From an uncultured Ruminococcus sp. (lineage in GTDB: Bacteria > Bacillota > Clostridia > Oscillospirales > Ruminococcaceae), in assembly GCA_900315755.1 (NCBI GenBank), contig ONAI01000028.1, forward strand, positions 1-37,168: a stretch of 37,168 bases of DNA, given 5' to 3'. Below are positions 7,901 to 14,718 of this stretch, one piece after another. Both the position numbers and the translations under genes were made by a program. Below the pieces are notes generated by a model. That model had not been told where the DNA came from. It saw nothing but the letters and a program-made list of their open reading frames with translations, and ran no database searches. Position 1 is the first letter of the stretch. Each line of letters starts with the position of its first letter.

Positions 7901-9092
7901 TATCATGTGATGCATCATTATGACTAAAGTTTGAATCAACTTTTTTGTCAATAACATTTTGCCTATTATAGACATATGAAGCATAATTAGCTTTATCGCC
8001 CGCAACTCTAAATATTTCATTATAATCTGCTTTGCTAAGATAGGTACTAACAAAGTATTTAAGTTCTTCAAGGTCTTTTTTATGCTTGTCGTAAATCTCA
8101 ACCTTAGACTCAGATATCATTGTGTGATCGTGAAGAATATCCACAAGCAGCGACCAGTCGTACATAGCCTTAACTCTTGTAAGCAGAGACAAATGCAATC
8201 CATCTATCTGACCTGTCAGTATTTCAAGAGTATCATCAAAGTCAGCATTTTTTACGCAAACTGAGTTCTTTTCAAGTTCTTTATAATCCTCTTTATAGAA
8301 AAGCTCAGAAAGTTTGACAGTACCGCCACTTATCAGTTTAATAAGCTTATCATAAGCTAAAGTTATGGCTCCATCATCTTTATCGTCAGATTCTTTTGTT
8401 TTAGGAATTCTTCCACCAAACAATCTTTGTTTTAACTCCCTTTCCTTGCTTGTAATCGCAATATGCTGTTTCAGTATATCCTCAATATCTTTTGCTTTAG
8501 CTTCTTTATCAAACAACGGGTTTTCATCTATATCCTGAAGCGCACTATAAAAATCATCATATATTGGTTTAAAATTTGTTATTTCTTCAATATTACCCTT
8601 TCCGACATTAAAAAGAAAATGTCCGCGATGAGCAAGCAAATATGCACAGGCATAATAGACCAATCTTACATCATGAGGTTCTTTATTGTTAATTAGTTCG
8701 ACTATAAGGTGGTGAATCGTCGGATATTCCTGGAAATACTCCTTATCGCCATAGCTATCATCATCAAAGAAGATGTTATTCTTTCTGTTCTCGGAATCCT
8801 CCGGCAGTAAAGCACTTTCTTTAAGCCTTAAAAAGAACTTCTCATCCTTTTTCAATATCTCAACAGCAAAAAAATCCTGTAGAAGCTTTATTCTTTGCTG
8901 ACGTCTGTCAAGTCTGCGACGAGCTGTTCTGAATGCTCTTCTGTCAGCAGATTGCTGGGCTTCGTCAAAAAGATGCACTCCCCACATAAGATTGCCTTTG
9001 AATTTTTTTAGCTTGTATTCTTCATCCGTAATTGCCCAGCCTACTGAATTTGAACCTATATCCAGTCCTAAATAATTTTTTTCATTTGCCAC
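4923..9092 (-). CDS. cas9: Cas9 endonuclease, type II-A
   Basis: A 1389-residue, apparently intact crRNA/tracrRNA-guided DNA endonuclease. Domains in order: RuvC-I with LGLDIGSNSVGWA (Asp about 11); Arg-rich bridge helix (RRAFRTARRRLDRRQQRIKLL, about 51-71); helical REC lobe; RuvC-II with IFIEMARGEG (Glu about 807); HNH with NIDHIWPQ (His about 892) and DDSLDNKVL (Asn about 906); RuvC-III with HHAKDAYLN (His about 1023, Asp about 1026); and a C-terminal PAM-interacting region ending DQSPTGLFEKK, like the end of SpCas9. All catalytic residues are visible. The start is GTG 9092, eight bases after AAAGGAGA. Its stop overlaps the cas1 start. The best promoter is far upstream at 9311-9339, beyond the divergent tracrRNA gene. 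The C-terminal coding region is visibly more AT-rich than the HNH region. Confidence 0.98.
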   Translation of the reverse strand: MANEKNYLGLDIGSNSVGWAITDEEYKLKKFKGNLMWGVHLFDEAQQSADRRAFRTARRRLDRRQQRIKLLQDFFAVEILKKDEKFFLRLKESALLPEDSENRKNNIFFDDDSYGDKEYFQEYPTIHHLIVELINNKEPHDVRLVYYACAYLLAHRGHFLFNVGKGNIEEITNFKPIYDDFYSALQDIDENPLFDKEAKAKDIEDILKQHIAITSKERELKQRLFGGRIPKTKESDDKDDGAITLAYDKLIKLISGGTVKLSELFYKEDYKELEKNSVCVKNADFDDTLEILTGQIDGLHLSLLTRVKAMYDWSLLVDILHDHTMISESKVEIYDKHKKDLEELKYFVSTYLSKADYNEIFRVAGDKANYASYVYNRQNVIDKKVDSNFSHNDASHDRKSQEAFCKFLKPYLVKIESEVKDEDKERLAELKKKCEDNELCPKQVTTDNRVIPYQLYYAELKKILENACKYLDFLNEKDEYGTVADKILSIMGFRIPYYAGPLVSSDMSKNAWMKRKAEGKIYPWNFKDMVDEESSENEFIRRMTCKCTYIAGADVLPKYSLLYSKFMVLNEINNIKVNGNPISVDVKQRLYKDKFVDCKAKVTKKRIADYFKSNGIDSGDIEISGIDDNIKSSLKSYHDFRHLMESNQLTENEVEDIIVHITVTTDTNRLKKWLKDKYGKLTSDDIKYISKLKYNDYGRLSRRFLEEVLPIDTKTGEAESDRNIITALWETNENIMQLLSSKYRYFEAIEKINRGYYDQHAYENTISKRMENMYLSPAVRRSVTRTLDIVKELKTILKKAPDKIFIEMARGEGEIPKGKRTESRRDQITKFLDESEADNIDELRSNLGKADDGKLRSEKYFLYFMQLGKCAYTGKSISFDELEDNSKWNIDHIWPQAKIKDDSLDNKVLVDSNANGAKKDIYPIDENIRNKMKGFWYSLREKKLISDKKYQRLIRSTPFTEDELAGFIARQLVETRQSTKAVAELLKELCPESEIVYVKAGLVSEFRQEMDVLKCREINDLHHAKDAYLNIVMGNVYNTKFTNDPRNFIHKHLDNYSIKLTTLLSQKIERNGEVAWDNARSFATVRAMMAKNSIRYVRYTYKRKGGLFNQMPERKKDGLVPRKKGLDTSKYGGYNNKTASYFSLVKVKNDIVFIPVDLIDSIKFLKDIKKSKEIALTALKEFYSPKKLSGITENDIVFPLKRTIIKINTMIEIDGFRINICSKDSKGKYISVSSAVPLTLDSDKKIYIKKIESFKKKYDNDRNYKVNKYSGISETENIELYDYLAEKCLSEPFNKWQKFKEAGEILVNGKALFINQDITIQTLSLLKILAILKTGRSGNCDLSFAGGVANYNTVRFNSTLDSKKNKHVYLIDQSPTGLFEKKSVNLLEL

Positions 9093-9121
9093 TTGACAAA
9101 TCTCCTTTAATATGATAATAT
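9093..9121 (+). promoter_or_regulatory. Promoter of tracrRNA
   Basis: On the plus strand TTGACA (9093-9098) is followed after 17 bp by TAATAT (9116-9121) with an upstream TG (9113-9114), an extended -10 form. The predicted start near 9128-9131 falls directly before the anti-repeat. The -35 box touches the cas9 GTG start codon on the opposite strand, and the element overlaps the cas9 ribosome-binding site. Confidence 0.75.
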
Positions 9122-9129
9122 ATAAATAT

Positions 9130-9249
9130 AGGATTTACTACCCTATAAAATTACACTACGAGTTCAAATAAAAATTATTTCAAATCGTTCGGTTTAGCCG
9201 TTCGCACAAGTGTTGTGCATTGATCCTTGCTTTATAGCAAGGATTTTTT
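9130..9249 (+). ncRNA. tracrRNA
   Basis: The 5' part (9134-9159) is complementary to 26 consecutive bases of the crRNA-sense repeat. An asymmetric bulge follows (GAGT 9160-9163 facing GA in the repeat), then TCAAAT (9164-9169) pairing with GTTTGA at the repeat 5' end. This is the lower-stem/bulge/upper-stem layout of Cas9 guide duplexes. Downstream come a nexus-like hairpin (AAATC GTTC GGTTT or CGG TTTAG CCG, about 9182-9200), a hairpin GCACAA-GTG-TTGTGC (9204-9218) and an intrinsic terminator ATCCTTGCT-TTAT-AGCAAGGAT plus T6 (9223-9249). Length is about 120 nt. It is transcribed opposite to cas9 and within the predicted cas9 leader, so the two transcripts are fully complementary here. Confidence 0.93.
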
Positions 9250-9310
9250 GTTTTGCTTTTAATCTTCATACGCCATCTGATATCAAGTTATTGTGATACT
9301 ATATAAAAAT

Positions 9311-9339
9311 ATTATACGCTACTCGCAATAATATGTCAA
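9311..9339 (-). promoter_or_regulatory. Predicted cas9 promoter
   Basis: Minus-strand TTGACA (9334-9339) and TATAAT (9311-9316) are separated by exactly 17 bp, a consensus sigma-A promoter facing cas9 with a start near 9304. No other gene lies between it and cas9 on that strand. The resulting leader would be about 210 nt and would include the entire complement of the tracrRNA gene. The rest of 9340-9448 is AT-rich with only a small GTTGC/GCAAC hairpin near 9413-9431. Confidence 0.78.
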
Positions 9340-9448
9340 TAGAAAATAAAGCACAATCACGATTATTATAGATATAGTTAAAGCAAAAAGCAAATTTCTA
9401 ATTAAAGCTACACTGTTGCCAGACTAGCAACATCTTCAATTCAGACAC

Positions 9449-9484
9449 AAAAAATCCCCCTGAACCATAGTAGTTCAGGGGGAC
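9449..9484 (-). terminator. Intrinsic terminator downstream of ppdK
   Basis: Read on the minus strand, TCCCCCTGAAC and GTTCAGGGGGA form a long GC-rich hairpin followed by TTTTTT. It lies about 150 bp after the ppdK stop and just after the possible small reading frame at 9500-9616, and it separates ppdK transcription from the cas9 promoter region. Confidence 0.88.
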
Positions 9485-9499
9485 TGTTATTAACATCAG

Positions 9500-9616
9500 T
9501 TATCCGCATATGCGAACTTCAACATTGATATCTTCCCATATTTTGGATTTTATCGTCTGTCCGTTCGTGGCTCTGAAAGCCTTTGCTTCTTCCAGTGTTA
9601 TATCGAATGTGCACAT
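9500..9616 (-). CDS. Possible 38-aa protein after ppdK
   Basis: Between the ppdK stop and its terminator an ATG at 9616 opens a 38-codon frame. It starts MCTFDITLEEAKAF, has a balanced composition and ends VEVRICG. No strong ribosome-binding site is present (GAG at a short distance), and I recognise no family. Its position inside the ppdK transcript and before the terminator is the only support; it could be chance. Comparison in related genomes for a conserved frame with synonymous changes would decide. Confidence 0.3.
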   Translation of the reverse strand: MCTFDITLEEAKAFRATNGQTIKSKIWEDINVEVRICG

Positions 9617-9635
9617 TAACTCTAATGAGTCGAAC

Positions 9636-12263
9636 TTACCTCTTATCTGCGATAGCAGCCTGAGCAGCAGCCAGACGAGCGATTGGGACGCGGAAAGGTG
9701 AGCAAGAAACGTAGTCAAGACCGATCTGGTGGCAGAATTCAACAGAAGAAGGATCGCCGCCGTGCTCGCCGCAGATACCGCAGTGGAGCTTAGGATTAGC
9801 AGGTCTGCCGAGTTCGAGAGCCATCTTCATGAGCTTGCCAACGCCGTCTCTGTCGAGCTTAGCGAATGGATCGTTCTCGAAGATCTTCTTGTCGTAGTAA
9901 GCACCGAGGAACTTACCAGCATCGTCACGAGAGAAGCCGTAAGTCATCTGAGTGAGGTCGTTAGTACCGAAGCAGAAGAAGTCAGCGTTCTTAGCGATCT
10001 CATCAGCTGTAAGAGCAGCTCTTGGGATCTCGATCATAGTACCAACTTCGTATTCGAGGTTAGCGCCAGCAGCCTTGATAGCTTCGTCAGCAGTTTCAAC
10101 AACAACCTTCTTAACGAACTTAAGCTCCTTAACATCGCCAACGAGTGGGATCATGATCTCAGGCTTAACGTTCCAGTCTGGGTGATTCTTCTTAACATTG
10201 ATAGCAGCCTTGATAACAGCCTTTGTCTGCATAGCAGCGATCTCAGGGTATGTTACAGCAAGACGGCATCCACGGTGACCCATCATCGGGTTGAATTCGT
10301 GGAGAGAAGCGATGATAGCCTTGATATCCTCAACGGACTTGCCCTGTGACTTAGCAAGAAGCTCGATATCAGCTTCCTCAGTAGGAACGAATTCGTGGAG
10401 AGGAGGATCGAGGAAACGGATAGTAACCGGGTTACCTTCAAGAGCCTCATAGAGAGCCTCGAAGTCAGCCTGCTGGATAGGCTCGATCTTAGCGAGAGCA
10501 GCCTCTCTGCCTTCAACAGTATCAGAGCAGATCATCTCACGGAAAGCAGCGATTCTGTCAGCCTCGAAGAACATATGCTCAGTACGGCAGAGACCGATAC
10601 CTTCAGCACCGAGTTCACGAGCCTTCTTAGCGTCAGCAGGTGTATCAGCGTTTGTTCTTACCTTAAGCTTTCTGTACTTATCAGCCCAAGCCATGATTCT
10701 TCCGAACTCACCAGCGATCTGAGCGTCAACAGTAGGAATGATACCATCGTAGATGTTACCAGTTGTACCATCGATAGAGATGCAGTCTCCCTCGTTGAAA
10801 GTCTTTCCGCCGAGTTCAAACTTCTTGTTAGCTTCATCCATCTTGATGTCGCCGCATCCTGAAACGCAGCACTCACCCATACCACGAGCAACAACAGCAG
10901 CGTGAGAAGTCATACCGCCACGTACTGTAAGGATACCCTGAGCAGCCTTCATACCTGTGATATCTTCAGGTGATGTTTCGAGACGAACGAGAACAACCTT
11001 CTCGCCCTTAGCAGCCCACTCAACAGCGTCGTCAGCTGTGAATACGATCTTACCGCAAGCAGCACCAGGTGAAGCACCGAGACCCTTGCCGATAGGAGTT
11101 GCAGCCTTGAGAGCCTTAGCATCGAACTGTGGGTGGAGAAGTGTATCGAGGTTTCTTGGATCGATCATTGCAACAGCTTCCTGCTCTGTCTTCATGCCTT
11201 CATCAACGAGGTCGCAAGCGATCTTGAGAGCAGCCTGTGCAGTTCTCTTACCGTTTCTTGTCTGGAGCATATAGAGCTTCTTGTTTTCAACAGTGAACTC
11301 CATATCCTGCATATCGTGGTAGTGATTTTCGAGAGTCTTGCAAACTTCCTGGAACTGAGCGAAAGCCTCAGGGAAAGTTTCAGCCATCTGCTGGATCGGC
11401 ATAGGAGTACGAACGCCGGCAACAACGTCTTCGCCCTGTGCGTTTGTGAGGAACTCACCCATGAGCTTCTTCTCGCCAGTAGCAGGATCACGTGTGAATG
11501 CAACACCTGTACCGCAGTCGTCACCCATGTTACCGAATGCCATTGACTGTACGTTTACAGCAGTACCCCATGAGAACGGGATATCGTTATCTCTTCTGTA
11601 AACGTTTGCTCTTGGGTTGTCCCATGAACGGAATACAGCCTTGATAGCGCCCATGAGCTGCTCCTTAGGATCATCAGGGAAGTCAACACCGATCTTAGAC
11701 TTATATTCAGCCTTGAACTGACCAGCGAGAGTCTTGAGATCATCAGCTGTGAGTTCAACGTCCTGAGTAACACCCTTTTCTTCCTTCATCTTGTCGATAA
11801 GCTCTTCAAAGTACTTCTTACCAACTTCCATAACAACGTCGGAATACATCTGGATGAATCTTCTGTAACAGTCCCAAGCCCATCTTGGATTGTTGGACTT
11901 TTCTGCGATTGTATTAACAACAGTCTCGTTGAGGCCGAGGTTGAGGATAGTATCCATCATACCTGGCATTGAAGCACGAGCGCCTGAACGAACGGAAACG
12001 AGGAGCGGATTCTCCTTATCACCGAACTTCTTGCCTGTGATTCCTTCCATCTTAACGATATACTCGTTGATTTCAGCCTGGATCTCAGGTGAGATACCGC
12101 CGTCCTCATAGTACTGAGTACAAGCTTCAGTTGTGATCGTGAAACCCTGAGGAACAGGGAGACCGATGTTAGTCATCTCAGCGAGGTTAGCGCCCTTACC
12201 GCCGAGAAGTTCTCTCATGTTAGCATTACCTTCAGAGAAAAGGTAGCAATATTTGTTTGCCAT
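9636..12263 (-). CDS. ppdK: Pyruvate, phosphate dikinase
   Basis: An 875-residue enzyme of typical length that interconverts pyruvate + ATP + Pi and PEP + AMP + PPi, central to PPi-linked glycolysis in anaerobes. The N-terminal nucleotide-binding domain begins YCYLFSEGNANMRELLGGKGANLAEM and contains SVRSGARASMPGMMDTILNLG. The phosphohistidine domain carries GGMTSHAAVVARGMG (His near residue 455). The C-terminal PEP-binding TIM barrel contains GAEGIGLCRTEHMFF, GHRGCRLAVTYPEI and LHCGICGEHGGDP with the catalytic cysteine. The start follows GGAGG. It appears monocistronic apart from the small possible frame after it, with a promoter and hairpin leader upstream and a terminator downstream. Codon use looks strongly biased, as in highly expressed genes. 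Confidence 0.98.
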   Translation of the reverse strand: MANKYCYLFSEGNANMRELLGGKGANLAEMTNIGLPVPQGFTITTEACTQYYEDGGISPEIQAEINEYIVKMEGITGKKFGDKENPLLVSVRSGARASMPGMMDTILNLGLNETVVNTIAEKSNNPRWAWDCYRRFIQMYSDVVMEVGKKYFEELIDKMKEEKGVTQDVELTADDLKTLAGQFKAEYKSKIGVDFPDDPKEQLMGAIKAVFRSWDNPRANVYRRDNDIPFSWGTAVNVQSMAFGNMGDDCGTGVAFTRDPATGEKKLMGEFLTNAQGEDVVAGVRTPMPIQQMAETFPEAFAQFQEVCKTLENHYHDMQDMEFTVENKKLYMLQTRNGKRTAQAALKIACDLVDEGMKTEQEAVAMIDPRNLDTLLHPQFDAKALKAATPIGKGLGASPGAACGKIVFTADDAVEWAAKGEKVVLVRLETSPEDITGMKAAQGILTVRGGMTSHAAVVARGMGECCVSGCGDIKMDEANKKFELGGKTFNEGDCISIDGTTGNIYDGIIPTVDAQIAGEFGRIMAWADKYRKLKVRTNADTPADAKKARELGAEGIGLCRTEHMFFEADRIAAFREMICSDTVEGREAALAKIEPIQQADFEALYEALEGNPVTIRFLDPPLHEFVPTEEADIELLAKSQGKSVEDIKAIIASLHEFNPMMGHRGCRLAVTYPEIAAMQTKAVIKAAINVKKNHPDWNVKPEIMIPLVGDVKELKFVKKVVVETADEAIKAAGANLEYEVGTMIEIPRAALTADEIAKNADFFCFGTNDLTQMTYGFSRDDAGKFLGAYYDKKIFENDPFAKLDRDGVGKLMKMALELGRPANPKLHCGICGEHGGDPSSVEFCHQIGLDYVSCSPFRVPIARLAAAQAAIADKR

Positions 12264-12359
12264 TGGTATATACCTCCAGTTTTAAACATTACCGGACGAT
12301 TGGACATAGTTCACCGTCCGACTTATAATTATTATAGCATACATCAGAAAAAATTACCA
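12264..12359 (-). promoter_or_regulatory. ppdK promoter and hairpin leader
   Basis: On the minus strand an extended -10 TGCTATAAT has its TATAAT at 12331-12336; the -35 match 17 bp upstream is weak (TGGTAA at 12354-12359). The short leader contains CGGACG...CGTCCG arms with a 16-nt loop, and a GGAGG site precedes the start. The hairpin could tune mRNA stability; no known riboswitch was recognised. Confidence 0.6.
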
Positions 12360-12498
12360 TATATATAATGGCAAAAAATCGCCGTTAGTTTTACAGCATT
12401 TTATACAAAATTTTAAGTGCTGAAATAAAATTGAAAAAAAGGTCTTGAATTTATTGTTAAAGTATGTAAAAATAAGAGTTACAGAATGGGGGAGTAGT

Positions 12499-13194
12499 AT
12501 GAAAAAATCGGCTGCAATTGCTGCGATTTGCATTTTGACGGCGGGAGTGCTTGTTTCCTGCAAAAGCGACAGCGGAAGTTCGTCCGTGAAGCCTTCGGCA
12601 GGTACTTCTGAGGCGGTTTCTGTCTCTGAAACCGAAACATCCCAAATGCAGGGACAGCTGGCATCTTTAAACCCGGAAGCACTTGATAAAGCAAGAGAAA
12701 AGGCTTCGGAATATGCCCAAAAGAATAATCTTGACACGGGTGGATTCATACCGCCGGAAAAAGAAGCAGAGGATGCGCTGAAAAGCTGCATTACAGCTAT
12801 GTATACTGAAGGTGTGAACGAAACACTGAAATATTTTTATCCGGAAAAGCTCTATGATGCAATAATCAGCGGAAAAGCAAAAGAATATTTCAACGGGCAG
12901 GAGGATACGGATGCTGAGGTGACTGAATTCCACATAACCAAGAGCGTTCGTCTTGCACCGAATACAGGATACGGTCTTGCAGAAAAGTATTTCTCTGTTA
13001 ATGCTGAAAAGAACGGAGTAAGCGATCTGGCAATTAAAGTTGTCAACGGATACAGCGTTGAAGCAGAGTTTGAAGTGAAAACCAGCAAGGGAGTTGACTC
13101 TGATAAAGAGGAAATGGTGCTTGTTGAGCTTGAAGAGGATGGCTGGAAGGTCATACCGCTCAGCGTTGAACAATTAAAGCAAATACTCGAATAA
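12499..13194 (+). CDS. Hypothetical lipoprotein
   Basis: A 231-residue protein. The chosen start (ATG 12499) follows GGGGGAG; a longer frame from 12445 would place 18 residues before the signal peptide and is less likely. The N-terminus MKKSAAIAAICILTAGVLVSC is a lipoprotein signal peptide with a lipobox ending in Cys, followed by a Ser/Thr/Glu-rich linker. The mature part (from about residue 80) alternates helices and strands (EDALKSCITAMYTEGVNETLKYFYPEKLYDAI, then FEVKTSKG, then VLVELEEDGWKVIPL). It resembles the NTF2-like or DUF4878-like modules found in Firmicute lipoproteins, but I cannot assign a family. It sits 12 bp before glmU and is probably co-transcribed. Expected location is the outer face of the membrane. 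Confidence 0.82.
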   Translation: MKKSAAIAAICILTAGVLVSCKSDSGSSSVKPSAGTSEAVSVSETETSQMQGQLASLNPEALDKAREKASEYAQKNNLDTGGFIPPEKEAEDALKSCITAMYTEGVNETLKYFYPEKLYDAIISGKAKEYFNGQEDTDAEVTEFHITKSVRLAPNTGYGLAEKYFSVNAEKNGVSDLAIKVVNGYSVEAEFEVKTSKGVDSDKEEMVLVELEEDGWKVIPLSVEQLKQILE

Positions 13195-13206
13195 GGAGGA
13201 GTTTAT

Positions 13207-14583
13207 ATGAATAAAGCAATTATACTGGCAGGCGGACAGGGTAAACGTATGAAGGCAGATATGCCTAAGCCGCTGTTCAAAGTCCTTGGCGAGCCGATGC
13301 TCGAATGGGTGATCTCTGCGTGTGAGAGCGCGGGAGTATCGGATATATGCGTAATAAAGGGCTTTAAGGGCGAGATGATAGACGATTATCTCGGCGGCAG
13401 ATATACTACTGCGCTTCAGTCGGAAAGACTTGGTACAGGCCACGCTGTTATGCAGGGAATACCGTTTCTGAAGAATGATGAGTCGGGCAATACTCTCGTT
13501 CTTTGCGGTGATGCTCCGTTTATCGACGAGGCAACGATCAGAGATGCGCTTGCTCTGCATCAGGAGCAGAATAATGCCGTTACTGTTATTACTTCCGAGC
13601 TCGAAGAGCCTAAGGGCTATGGAAGGATTATCCGTACAGACAAGGGCATAAGCGGCATCGTTGAGGAAAAGGATGCTACTCCGGAGCAGAAGAAGATAAA
13701 AGAAGTCAATTCCGGTACATACTGGTTCAGAACAGCTGATCTTATAGAGCTTCTTGGCAAGATAACAAACAATAACGCTCAGAGCGAGTATTATCTCACT
13801 GATACTATATTCCTTGCTCTTGCAAACGGCAAGAACGCAGGCGCTTACAAGTCACCTAATCCTGACATAATCAAGGGTGCTAATGACCGTAAGGAGCTTC
13901 TTGAATTCAACGAGTATGCCCGCAGACAGGTCATCGACAAGCATCTTGAAAACGGTGTGGAATTCACCTGCCTTGACGGCGTTATCATCGAGAGAGAGGT
14001 CGAGATAGGCAAGGATACCGAGATACTTCCGGGAACTATCCTCCGCGGCAAGACTAAAATAGGCGCTCGCTGCAAGATAGGTCCGAATGTTGTGATCGAG
14101 AATAGTACGGTAGGGGACGAGACCATTGTTAATACCGCTCAGATATATGATTCTGATATTGCCGAGGGTGTAAATGTAGGTCCGTTCGTACATATCAGAC
14201 CTGATTGTCATATCGGAAAGAATGCTAAAATAGGCGATTTCGTTGAGGTCAAGAATTCGTCAGTCGGCGAAAAGACCGCTATTGCTCACCTTGCTTATAT
14301 CGGTGACAGCGACATCGGCAGAAAGGTCAATATCGGCTGCGGAACTGTTACCGTAAACTATGACGGTATAACCAAGAACCGCTGCGTTATCGGCGATAAC
14401 AGCTTTGTCGGCTGCAATACGAACCTGATCGCGCCTGTAAAGCTCGGAAAGGCTGTTTACACTGCTGCCGGAACTACCGTAACAAGAGACATCCCCGACT
14501 ATGCTCTCGCTATCGAGCGCGGTGTTATGAAAATAAATGAAGGCTATACTATCCGCAAGCTGAAAACAAAACAGGGCAAATGA
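13207..14583 (+). CDS. glmU: Bifunctional UDP-GlcNAc pyrophosphorylase/GlcN-1-P acetyltransferase
   Basis: A 458-residue protein, the usual GlmU length, making UDP-GlcNAc for peptidoglycan and wall polymers. The N-terminal Rossmann-like uridyltransferase domain contains LAGGQGKRMKADMPKPL, LQSERLGTGHAVMQG and LCGDAPF. A linker leads at about residue 250 to a left-handed beta-helix of hexapeptide repeats (VEIGKDTEILPGTILRG to VNIGCGTVTVNYDG), with acetyltransferase residues in HIRPDCHIGKNAKIGDFVEVKNSSVG and the C-terminal YALAIERG segment. The start follows AAGGAGG. The lipoprotein gene immediately upstream is probably in the same transcript. Its product would feed wall glycan synthesis, possibly including the polysaccharide operon at 23574-30816, though that link is only inference. 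Confidence 0.97.
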   Translation: MNKAIILAGGQGKRMKADMPKPLFKVLGEPMLEWVISACESAGVSDICVIKGFKGEMIDDYLGGRYTTALQSERLGTGHAVMQGIPFLKNDESGNTLVLCGDAPFIDEATIRDALALHQEQNNAVTVITSELEEPKGYGRIIRTDKGISGIVEEKDATPEQKKIKEVNSGTYWFRTADLIELLGKITNNNAQSEYYLTDTIFLALANGKNAGAYKSPNPDIIKGANDRKELLEFNEYARRQVIDKHLENGVEFTCLDGVIIEREVEIGKDTEILPGTILRGKTKIGARCKIGPNVVIENSTVGDETIVNTAQIYDSDIAEGVNVGPFVHIRPDCHIGKNAKIGDFVEVKNSSVGEKTAIAHLAYIGDSDIGRKVNIGCGTVTVNYDGITKNRCVIGDNSFVGCNTNLIAPVKLGKAVYTAAGTTVTRDIPDYALAIERGVMKINEGYTIRKLKTKQGK

Positions 14584-14613
14584 TTTTATCTCCGGAAAAT
14601 TATCGGAAAGCCC

Positions 14614-14684
14614 TTGAAAATTCTACGGATTAATGTTATAATCAGTATATCTTTATTTTGAGAGGACAAGCACTTCCTCAAAAC
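14614..14684 (+). promoter_or_regulatory. Promoter and leader hairpin of the cellobiose phosphorylase gene
   Basis: TTGAAA (14614-14619) and TATAAT (14637-14642) are 17 bp apart, placing the start near 14649. The leader contains an inverted repeat TTTTGAGAGGA...TCCTCAAAA (about 14656-14684). The gene is then preceded by AAAGGAGA. No cre-like operator was recognised with confidence. Confidence 0.75.
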
Positions 14685-14718
14685 ATGAAAAACATTGTTT
14701 TATTAAAGGAGAAATCTT

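Noticed and set aside
9130-9169. Isolated stray CRISPR repeat upstream of cas9
   Set aside because: Although it reads like a degenerate repeat, the bulge, downstream hairpins, terminator and promoter show it is the anti-repeat of the tracrRNA gene.
9729-11546. Long plus-strand frames antisense to ppdK, and similar frames opposite nifJ and cysS
   Set aside because: They mirror strongly biased codon use of highly expressed genes. They are Ser/Leu-rich, have no ribosome-binding sites and match no family.
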